DNA of 64,000 bases, taken from positions 888,818,184-888,882,183 of the forward strand of contig CM062817.1 of assembly GCA_031772625.1 (NCBI GenBank). Direction: 5' to 3'. Shown here piece by piece: positions 31,323-39,770 of the stretch. Position 1 is the first letter of the stretch. The number at the start of each line of letters is the position of its first letter. Below the pieces are notes generated by a model, which was not told where the DNA came from, searched no databases, and saw only the letters and a program-made list of their open reading frames with translations. Position numbers and translations under genes: made by a program. This stretch comes from Pinus tabuliformis. Lineage: Eukaryota; Streptophyta; Pinopsida; Pinales; Pinaceae.

Positions 31323-32680
31323 TGTTAGCGCTTGAAATTTCACCTCAGGCTGAGAAAGGTAAACCTCAAGGAAACATCAAACCACTTTGCCTCGTAGCTA
31401 GCCCTATGGGGCAGGAGAGGGCTCTCTTCGGTCTATCTCGGTCAAAATATTCAATGGGCGAGATAACCAATAGGGTAACACTGATTTTAGGCTAGTAAAC
31501 TGATAAAAAGGGGTTTTTAATAAAATAACGGGGTTTTTCTGGGCTGCATGGGCAAATTAACAGCTTGAGCAGAGAAATGTAATCAAGAATACAGATTATC
31601 CCCTGAGGCAAGGTAGGCAAGAAATTTAACATCAAATTGAGATTAAATGGAATGGCAAGACTGGTGAGGAGCTGACAAGGGCATAGAAGATGAATCCTTG
31701 TCAAACAGAAGAAAACATTAAATATTGAAAAAACTTAAAGGCAGAGCATACAAATGATGAATTCTACCTTAACACTTCATATGTTCAATTAGAAATGATC
31801 ATGAGGTGAAATGAAAACATAACAGGTTACATATGAAACAGAAGAAAAACTTATGCTAAATTGTCATACCACAGGAATCTCAGGGGTCAGAGCTGCATTT
31901 TTTGATTAAAATCTCTGTCAAAGACTGTACAATAAAAGCTCTCTGTTCTCCACTAGCTCTCAGCACTCAGAATTCTCTCCCCTACTCTCTAACCACTAAT
32001 TCTTACAAATGATTTTTAATACCACAAACAACTCAGAAGAAAACCGATCCATGAAAAGATGAAACTGTTTCAACTGGCACTATGAAAATTAGTAAAAAGC
32101 CACTCATCGGTTCCTGAAGATCAGCGCATACATATCCAGCCATTCATAATTGTCACTATTCATCCGCATAATCGCCTTTGATTGCCTAACCGCTTCAGTG
32201 TGAAGACCCAAAATAGACTAACTAATTCGATTTCTGTGCTGGGATAATTATCTGTATTTAAATTTGGATTTTGACTTTTATTCTCCCTCAAAATGTCATG
32301 ACAAGTGTTTCTGCTGAAGGCACGTTCCCATTTTTAAAATGCAAAGATTTGCATCCAGTCGACATCCCGGGAGAAGAAGATAACTCCTTAAAATGAGGCA
32401 ATTGGGTACATTAGAAAAGCTTATAGTCTTCAGAAGCTTCTAATGATTTCCAACTTGAGCATGAGAATTTCTGCAGTTCATGCCATACACACAAAGTGGA
32501 TATCTGATATATGTTATCACAAAATATTTGGAGAAATCTCCCCTCCCAACTTAAGTAAAATGGTTTATACATCAACTATACACTGCAACTGCAACTTATT
32601 ATATCTAGTGGTCCTCTACAGCATAGTAGTTTTATACACACGAAGTAGAAATTGAGTTTACAGACAATGCGCACAACTCC

Positions 32681-33112
32681 TCAAAACGACACTTTAATTC
32701 CCAATGATGCCATGATCTGAGAGATAAATTGTGGGTGTGCAGGCCAAGTTGCTGCTGTCACTAAATTCCCATCTCTGAAACACGTAGTTATAGGTTCTGG
32801 CTCTAACCATTCACCGCCAGAAAGCAATACATTAAGCTTTACAGCTGGATACGCAGTACATGTTTTCTCTTTCAATATACCTGCACCAGCAAGAATCAAT
32901 TGCCCATGACAGATAGAAGCAATGGGCTTGTTTGAATCAGAAAACTGCTTGACCAATTTAAGAACAGATTCATTTAGAGCTAGGTACTCGGGTGCCCTCC
33001 CTCCAGGAACTATCAACCCATCATACATGCTTGCATCAATGTCATCGAAAGATGCTGTCAAAACAAAATAGTGGCCTCGTAGTTCTGAATAAGTCATGTT
33101 TGTTTTCTTCAA
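32681..33112 (-). pseudogene. DJ-1D (DJ-1/PfpI) 3' exon fragment, left LTR
   Basis: 143 codons equal to the second half of a plant DJ-1/PfpI domain, ending at what looks like the gene's true C-terminus (ASLGIKVSF, stop TGA). SMYDGLIVPGGRAPEYLALN and PIASICHGQLILAGAGIL are highly characteristic; the Cys in ICHG is the family's nucleophile. The N-terminal domain and first half of this one are absent. Upstream on the minus strand the sequence before AAAACAAACATG is AT-rich and ends in AAG, like an intron acceptor, suggesting capture of genomic DNA. DJ-1D proteins act as glyoxalase/deglycase-type enzymes; this piece should be inactive. Confidence 0.85.
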
Positions 33113-33164
33113 ATTGTTATATTATCAAAACATAAATGAATTTGAAGCAGATTGTCGAGTGAAG

Positions 33165-33533
33165 CTAGAAATGCGGGCTTGTTGGGCTCTTGCTCTTCAC
33201 AAAGTTCTTAATGCAAGTACACGGTGCTGAATGGTAAAAGTTTGGACATCTCTCAAGCCACGAAGGCTCAACCTCTTTCTCAAACCTGAAGGAGATGGCA
33301 TCACAAATATTTTTAAATTCTACCTTATTTAACTTGAAATCATGACTATCATCAAGCTCATAAAATACGCAGTCGTAGTCTTCTTTTGAGATCTTTGGTA
33401 GGGTCCGATATTCATTCAACTCTTCAAAGAGTTGAGCACATTGATCTTTGTCTAGAAAGCCACAACCATGTACATCCAGTAGATCAAAAGCTAATTGTAG
33501 TGTATCTTCTCGCAAAGTGTCCATCTCAGCCAT
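33165..33533 (-). pseudogene. TPC1 two-pore channel EF-hand exon fragment, left LTR
   Basis: 122 codons resembling the cytosolic EF-hand linker of the plant vacuolar two-pore channel: MAEMD start region, CAQLFEELNEYRTLPKIS, and a canonical Ca2+ loop DDSHDFKLNKVE (acids at loop positions 1, 5 and 12), then RFEKEVEPSWLE. No channel helices are present. Before it, TTTTAATCTCAG followed by CTTGCAAAACAAATGG reads like an intron acceptor and exon start on the minus strand. It lies 50 bp from the DJ-1D piece, so two unrelated genes have been joined. Confidence 0.8.
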
Positions 33534-33539
33534 TTGTTT

Positions 33540-33795
33540 TGCAAGCTGAGATTAAAACAAGTAGTGTCTGAATGCAGTCCCGTAATTCTATCTCTGCCAT
33601 TGAAACCCGATCGAGCAATATCTTTATCATTATTCTCATCAAAAGACATCTGATGCACAGAACGCAGTGCACGTAGCATGCTGGCAAGAGCGCCCTCCAT
33701 CTCTGCTTCATCCCTCATTGCCTGTGTAACTGATTGACCTTGGATATTATATTATCGACAACTTGAGCTAAAGAAATGGTATCTTTCCATCACCA
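33540..33795 (-). other. Unassigned stretch between TPC1 and kinase fragments, left LTR
   Basis: A minus frame (33718-33491) reads MRDEAEMEGALASMLRALRS and continues through VHQMSFDENNDKD, which looks protein-like and is kept in both LTRs. I cannot name it. It may be a fourth captured fragment or TPC1 intron DNA. Confidence 0.35.
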
Positions 33796-34310
33796 TCAGA
33801 TTTGATCTGTAAAACCTGCATTTCCAGACATGACAACACCCCATCTACCCCCTGCAGAAGCCATAGAAGTAACATAGGATCCCTTTCTCCACTTTTTGTT
33901 TATCCATTTAAATGGAAAAGAATCGCTGACCTTGTAAGACTGCTGTGTGTACTGTGTGCCTTTAGACATTACTACCCGGGAACTCCCACTATTGGCACCC
34001 GCAATTACACTTATGTAATAGTTTTTCTCCCATTGTTCCATGATCCATACCTTGTGAAAAAATCACTAAGAAAGTTCATAAACTTGTGCAGTGAATCCAT
34101 TTCCCGCATCCATAATAAGAGCCCACAAATTTGAGCAAGAAGCTAAAAAAAGGCCATCTTCATTTCCTTTCTCAACATGTTGTGTAAGTCTTGTATCAGC
34201 CACATTATAGTGGTATCTCTATTTTCATTGGCCGACGAGCATTATAAACACTGATCCATTGTGTAGCAGGCATACCAAGCCAAACCTTCAGATCAAGAGC
34301 TGCTTCAGGA
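33796..34310 (-). pseudogene. MUT9-like / casein kinase 1-type kinase C-terminal fragment, left LTR
   Basis: The right end reads, after an ATTATGTAG acceptor-like border, [20 protein letters not shown] and VYNARRPMK, then NLWALIMDAG; frame changes occur near 34200 and 34050. The open part 34041-33796 has MEQWEKNYYISVIAGANSGS, YTQQSYKVSDSFPFKWINKK and GGRWGVVMSGNAGF. This is the conserved domain C-terminal to the kinase domain in plant MLK/PPK (CK1 family) proteins. No kinase catalytic domain is present. Fragment identity is strong; it is not functional. Confidence 0.82.
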
Positions 34311-35025
34311 ATTCCCTACATAATGTAAATCCATGTGCCAAGAAGTCTACAACAGAGGCTAAGCAACAAGGCCGCAAGCATATGCTTGTCAAGAGATTAA
34401 AGTATGCCTTTCATTCCAGCGATTCCTTGGCTAAGTAACCAGATCTGAGCAACCAAATGTATGGAGAGCTGTATAACCAAATGACAACTGAAGACAGCTT
34501 CTAGACCAGATCAAACAAATGGACATGATTTCTGATGATGTTTTGTTTTCTTTTGTTTGTGCTTTTGCAGAGATAGGAGCTGAGGAAACTACTGCCATTT
34601 GAAGAGCGGGAGAATAAATTACATATTCTAAAACAACACATTTAATGATTTCTTCTTCAAAACAGGGTTTTGAAGAAGAATCAATCTCACACTGACATAA
34701 GACGGAGTCTAACATCGGCTCCACTTGGGATGGCAGCTGCCGCTTTGTGGAGGTGCCAAGAACCGCAGAACTTTGGGAGAGCAGACAGTGCCTCCATCCA
34801 TTGGGCAATGGAGTCCATTATTTCAACATATCAACACAACTGAAGACTCAACTTATTAACTGGAAATTGACTGAATTGACTGAAAGACTAATTTGGCAAA
34901 CTTCAAACTAAACTGTAATGAAACTAGAACAGGATGCTGCCCTTATGGCTGCTTATTTATTTACAAAATCTACTCTAATCTGCTGTACAAACAATAAATC
35001 AGGTAATACTAAAATTCCAGATTAA

Positions 35026-35547
35026 CTATTCAAGTAAACCTGAGAATGATGCCGCTTGAGAATGATTCCGCCAAGACATAGATGTGATTGTTGGCAGTCC
35101 TTCATGCACGTAATGAGCCTGGTCACGTACAAGACAGCCTGATCTATCAATCAAACTAAAAAATGTGTCCATGTATGTTGCCATTGGATCGCGGAAACCG
35201 GACTCTGTTGGCTGCCCCAACTCTGCAATGCATACTTCCAGCTACACACTGTCAATGTAAACATCTGTAGGCAAGTCTGTTATTTCTTGTTTCGATGGAG
35301 GAAGGATTTCCAAAAACTTTTTAGGGTCTTGGAAATCATATGACTGGATTTGCTCATCTAATTCTTGAATCTCCTTTTCAATTCTTTCAACAATTAACTC
35401 ACAAAATTTAGCTTTGAAGAACTTTGAAGATTTCAACCAATGAAGCAAGGTACTGAAAAAAGCTTCATCAAATTCAGAATCTACTAACTCATTTCTTATT
35501 CCTTCTACAGCTTCACACAGGGCAGGGTTTGCCACATACTCTACCAT
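35026..35547 (-). pseudogene. Internal ORF of the large-LTR element, unknown (one TAG)
   Basis: From 35547 the frame reads MVEYVANPALCEAVEGIRNE, then a helical stretch ending KFCELIVERIEKEIQELDEQ. It stops at a TAG (35242-35244) and continues in the same frame to 35026 (GQPTESGFRDPMATYMDTFF), about 173 codons in all. I do not recognise it. Position (first ORF after the primer site) suits a vestigial gag, but no gag motif or zinc knuckle is visible; a captured host fragment is equally possible. Confidence 0.45.
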
Positions 35548-35709
35548 TGCATGAATGGATCAGCAAGCGTTGGAATGTCTGGATCGAATTGGAGTCGCCA
35601 GGTGAATGGTTCAGCCTGCATATGTATCTGACTGCTGTCCACCATCAACATCAGATCTGCACCTCGATTGCATGTACTGGGACAAGACAATCAACAAGTC
35701 GAATGTTCT

Positions 35710-35728
35710 CCCCAGTGGAGTCGCCAAT
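35710..35728 (-). other. Primer-binding site, tRNA-Arg type
   Basis: The minus strand reads TTGGCGACTCCACTGGGGA, 1 bp from the LTR end. It matches the complement of plant tRNA-Arg(ACG) 3' end plus CCA with one mismatch, the primer used by Tat/Ogre-type Gypsy elements. It fixes the element's orientation and suggests a Tat-like helper. Confidence 0.8.
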
Positions 35729-37087
35729 ATGTTAGCGCTTGAAATTTCACCTCAGGCTGAGAAAGGTAAACCTCAAGGCAACATCAAACCACTTTGCCTC
35801 GTAGCTAGCCCTACGGGGTAGGAGAGGGCTCTCTCCGGTCTATCTCGGTCAAAATCTTCAATGGGCGAGATAACCAATAGGGTAACACTGATTTTAGGCT
35901 AGTAAATTGATAAAAAGGGGTTTTTAATAAAATAACGGGTTTTTTTTGGGCTGCATGGGCAAAGTAACAGCTTGAGCAGAGAAATGTAATCAAGAATACA
36001 GATTATCCCCTGAGGCAAGGTAGGCAAGAAATTTAACATCAAATTGAGATTAAATGGAATGGCAAGACTGGTGAGGAGCTGACAAGGGCATAAAAGATGA
36101 ATCCTTGTCAAACAGAAGAAAACATTAAATATTGAACAAACTTAAAGGCAGAGCATACAAATGATGAATTCTACCTTAACACTTCATTTGTTCAATTAGA
36201 AATGATCATGAGGTGAAATGAAAACATAACAGGTTACATATGAAACAGAAGAAAAACTTATGCTAAATTGTCATACCACAGGAATCTCAGGGGTCAGAGC
36301 TGCATTTTTTGATTAAAATCTCTGTCAAAGACTGTACAATAAAAGCTCTCTGTTCTCCACCAGCTCTCAGCACTCAGAATTCTCTACCCTACTCTCTAAC
36401 CACTAATTCTTACAAATGATTTTTAATACCACAAACAGCTCAGAAGAAAACCGATCCATGAAAAGATGAAACTGTTTCAACTGGCACTATGAAAAATAGT
36501 AAAAAGCCACTCATCGGTTCCTGAAGATCAGCGCATACATATCCAGCCATTCATAATTGTCACTATTCATCCGCATAATCGCCTTTGATTGCCTAACCGC
36601 TTCAGTGTGAAGACCCAAAATAGACTAACTAATTCGATTTCTGTGCTGGGATAATTATCTGTATTTAAATTTGGCTTTTGACTTTTATTCTCCCTCAAAA
36701 TGTCATGACAAGTGTTTCTGCTGAAGGCACGTTCCCATTTTTAAAATGCAAAGATTTGCATCCAGTCGACATCCCGGGAGAAGAAGATAACTCCTTAAAA
36801 TGAGGCAATTGGGTACATTAGAAAAGCTTATAGTCTTCAGAAGCTTCTAATGATTTCCAACTTGAGCATGAGAATTTCTGCAGTTCATGCCATACACACA
36901 AAGTGGATATATGATATATGTTATCACAAAATATTTGGAGAAATCTCCCCTCCCAACTTAAGTAAAATGGTTTATACATCAACTATACACTGCAACTGCA
37001 ACTTATTATATCTAGTGGTCCTCTACAGCATAGTAGTTTTATACACACGAAGTAGAAATTGAGTTTATAGACAATGCGCACAACTCC

Positions 37088-37519
37088 TCAAAACGACACT
37101 TTAATTCCCAACGATGCCATGATCTGAGAGATAAATTGTGGGTGTGCAGGCCAAGTTGCTGTTGTCACTAAATTCCCATCTCTAAAACACGTAGTTGTAG
37201 GTTCTGGCTCTAACCATTCACCGCCAGAAAGCAATACATTAAGCTTTACAGCTGGATACGCAGCACATGTTTTCTCTTTCAATATACCTGCACCAGCAAG
37301 AATCAATTGCCCACGACAGATAGAAGCAATAGGCTTGTTTGAATCAGAAAATTGCTTGACCAATTTAAGAACAGATTCATTTAGAGCTAGGTACTCGGGT
37401 GCCCTCCCTCCAGGAACTATCAACCCATCATACATGCTTGCATCAATGTCATCGAAAGATGCTGTCAAAACAAAATAGTGGCCTCGTAGTTCTGAATAAG
37501 TCATGTTTGTTTTCTTCAA
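37088..37519 (-). pseudogene. DJ-1D 3' exon fragment, right LTR
   Basis: Second copy of the 143-codon DJ-1/PfpI piece. The nucleophile elbow here is ASICRGQ rather than ASICHGQ, and three further residues differ (CAAYP, PTTTC, VTTATW), so the copies drift without obvious constraint. Confidence 0.85.
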
Positions 37520-37571
37520 ATTGTTATATTATCAAAACATAAATGAATTTGAAGCAGATTGTCGAGTGAAG

Positions 37572-37940
37572 CTAGAAATGCGGGCTTGTTGGGCTCTTTC
37601 TCTTCACAAAGTTCTTAATGCAAGTACATGGTGCTGAATGGTAAAAGTTTGGACATCTCTCAAGCCACGAAGGCTCAACCTCTTTCTCAAACCTGAAGGA
37701 GATGGCATCACAAAGATTTGTAAATTCTACCTTATTTATCTTGAAATCATGACTATCATCAAGCTCATAAAATACGCAGTCGTATTCTTCTTTTGAGATC
37801 TTTGGTAGGTTCCGATATTCATTCAACTCTTCAAAGAGTTGAGCACATTGATCTTTGTCTAGAAAGCCACAACCATGTACATCCAGTAGATCAAAAGCTA
37901 ATTGCAGTGTATCTTCTCGCAAAGTGTCCATCTCAGCCAT
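37572..37940 (-). pseudogene. TPC1 EF-hand exon fragment, right LTR
   Basis: Second copy; open over 122 codons with YRNLPKISKEEYDCV and DDSHDFKINKVEF (Ile in place of Leu in the Ca2+ loop compared with the other copy). The same acceptor-like border precedes it. Confidence 0.8.
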
Positions 37941-38201
37941 TTGTTTTGCAAGCTGAGATTAAAACAAGTAGTGTCTGAATGCAGTCCCGTAATTCTATCT
38001 CTGCCATTGAAACCCGATCGAGCAATATCTTTATCATTATTCTCATCAAAAAACATCTGATGCACAGAACGCAGTGCACGTATCATGCTGGCAAGAGAGC
38101 CCTCCATCTCTGCTTCATCCCTCATTGCCTGTGTAACTGATTGACCTTGGATATTATATTATCGACAACTTGAGCTAAAAAATGGTATCTTTCCATCACC
38201 A

Positions 38202-38720
38202 TCAGATTTGATCTATAAAACCTGCATTTCCAGACATGAAAACACCCCATCTACCCCCTGCAGAAGCCATAGAAGTAACATAGGATCCCTTTCTCCACTT
38301 TTTGTTTATCCATTTAAATGGAAAAGAATCGCTGACCTTGTAAGACTGTTGCGTGTACTGTGTGCCTTTAGACATTACTACCCGGGAACTCCCACTGTTG
38401 GCACCCGCAATTACACTTATGTAATAGTTTTTCTCCCATTGTTCCATGATCCATTCCTTGTGAAAAAAGCACTGAGAAAGCTCATAAACTTGTGCAGTGA
38501 ATCCATTTCCCGCATCCATAATAAGAGCCCACAAATTTGAGCAAGAAGCTAAAAAAAAGCCATCTTCATTTCCTTTCTCAACATGCTGTGTAAGTCTTGT
38601 ATCAGCCACATTATAGTGGTATCTCTGTTTTCATTGGCCGACGAGCATTATAAAAACTGATCCATTGTGTAGCAGGCATACCAAGCCGAACCTTCAGATC
38701 AAGAGCTGCTTCAGGAATTC
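38202..38720 (-). pseudogene. MUT9-like / CK1-type kinase C-terminal fragment, right LTR
   Basis: The better preserved copy: 135 codons open from 38609 (MADTRLTQHVEKGNEDGFF, NLWALIMDAGNGFTAQVY, then MEQWEKNYYISVIAG), with the upstream exon part ([17 protein letters not shown]) to about 38715 in an adjoining frame. It ends at FIDQI and TGA, close to a known conserved AGFSDQ position of the family, so the fragment may stop at an exon border. Confidence 0.82.
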
Positions 38721-39120
38721 CCTACATAATGTAAATCCATGTGCCAAGAAGTCTGCAGTAGAGGCTAAGCAACAAAGCCGCAGGCATATGCTTGTCAAGA
38801 GATTAAAGTATGCCTTTCATTCCAGCGATTCCTTGGCTAAGTAACCAGATCTGAGCAACCAAATGTATGGAGAGCTGTATAACCAAATGACAACTGAAGA
38901 CAGCTTCTAGACCAGATCAAACAAATGGACATGATTGCTGCTGATGTTTTGTTTTCTTTTGTTTGTGCTTTTGCAGAGATAGGAGCTGAGGAAACTGCTG
39001 CCATTTGAAGAGCGGGAGAATAAATTACATATTCTAAAACAACACATTTAATGATTTCTTCTTCAAAACAGGGTTTTGAAGAAGAATCAATCTCACACTG
39101 ACATAAGACGGAGTCTAACA

Positions 39121-39125
39121 CACTC
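39121..39125. repeat. Target-site duplication, right copy (CACTC)
   Basis: Matches 31318-31322. Removing the insertion joins Copia codons into FVMLECKSMATPM across the site. Confidence 0.9.
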
Positions 39126-39770
39126 CAACATTACGAAATTCTGTAGGATCTTGGTATATGTTTTCCTTGACCAAGGAGGATTTCACTAGGCTTATACCAT
39201 AATTATAGCCCTAAATAGTAGTGAATAACCCCAAGATACTTCATATTGAATTCAAAGGAAAAATCCCTCTTACACTAAATAATGAGATGCTCTACACCTA
39301 TCAGAAATAAGTCATCAACATATAACAATAATTCACAGGTTCATTTTTCTCAACCTCGATATAAGGGTTTGGATTAATGTCACTTTTAGAGAAATTGAGT
39401 CTTGTCAGGTAGCCATCAATCTGATAATGCCAGGCTCTAGGTGCCTTCTTGAGCCATACAAGGCTTTCTTCAATATATAAAGGTGAGATTCTTTCCAATG
39501 AACCTCAAATCCTTGAGGTTGTTCTATGTACACTTCTTCCTCAATCATACCATTGAGGAAAGTAGTCTTTACATCCATTTGATGTAAATTCCAACCCATA
39601 TAAGAAGCAAAAGAAATAATATATCTAATAGTAGTGTACTTTGCAACTGGAGAAAAATTCCCATCATAATCCTCTTCCTCTTTCTGGGAGAATCTTCTAG
39701 CCACAAATATTTCCTTGTATTTGTCAATACTGCCATCAACTATGATGAGCTGTGAAATGGACCTTTTTTG
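39121..39770 (-). pseudogene. Ty1/Copia reverse transcriptase (5' part)
   Basis: From the right: VARRFSQKEEEDYDGNFSPV, TTIRYIISFASYMGWNLHQM, MDVKTTFLNGMIEEEVYIEQ and KKALYG are diagnostic Copia RT. After a frame change at about 39470, KKAPRAWHYQIDGYL follows, and in a third frame LLYVDDLFL (39305-39330) keeps the catalytic YVDD. Towards the left edge CKRDFSFEFNMKYLGVIHYY runs into the insertion point. Right of 39770 the coding signal stops; Copia integrase, protease and gag are missing, so the element is 5'-truncated. Confidence 0.82.

Larger units (their letters stand above)
31323..34714 (-). repeat. Long LTR, left (3') copy
   Basis: 3392 bp, TG...CA. The first 1.35 kb (31323-32670) and the stretch 34320-34714 contain no recognisable gene; the middle holds the three host gene fragments listed separately. 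Confidence 0.9.
34715..35729 (-). other. Internal region of the large-LTR element
   Basis: Only 1015 bp, with the primer site at its right edge and one short ORF. On the minus strand the sequence next to the left LTR (CCAAGTGGAGCCGA) is a poor purine tract. No RT, integrase or protease motifs are found. Confidence 0.75.
31323..39120 (-). mobile_element. Large-LTR non-autonomous retrotransposon carrying host gene fragments (7.8 kb)
   Basis: Two direct repeats of 3392 and 3391 bp (TGTTAGCGCTTG...GACGGAGTCTAACA) flank 1015 bp and are bordered by a perfect CACTC duplication inside a Copia RT. A primer-site match to tRNA-Arg lies next to the right LTR on the minus strand, so the element reads right to left. 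Hand comparison of the LTRs finds about 60 differences (about 1.8 %). There is no pol; one short ORF is internal. Each LTR contains pieces of a MUT9-like/CK1 kinase gene, a TPC1 channel gene and a DJ-1D gene, all on the minus strand. It resembles LARD-type elements, but gene fragments inside LTRs are unusual. Confidence 0.88.
35730..39120 (-). repeat. Long LTR, right (5') copy
   Basis: 3391 bp, colinear with 31323-34714 throughout, with substitutions spread evenly through gene-derived and other parts. The stretches 35730-37080 and 38725-39120 show no gene. Confidence 0.9.

Noticed and set aside
31492..31704. 70-codon frame present in both long LTRs (also 35899-36111)
   Set aside because: Kept in both copies only because the LTRs are 98 % identical; Leu/Ile-rich reading of AT-rich DNA with no known family.
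32681..34310. DJ-1D, TPC1 and kinase pieces as functional host genes
   Set aside because: Each lacks most of its protein (no channel helices, no kinase catalytic domain, half a DJ-1 domain), all are packed in 1.6 kb, and they are duplicated with the LTR.
31323..39120. Segmental duplication instead of LTRs
   Set aside because: TG...CA termini, a perfect 5-bp duplication of target DNA outside both copies and a primer site directly beside one repeat are explained by retrotransposition, not by simple duplication.
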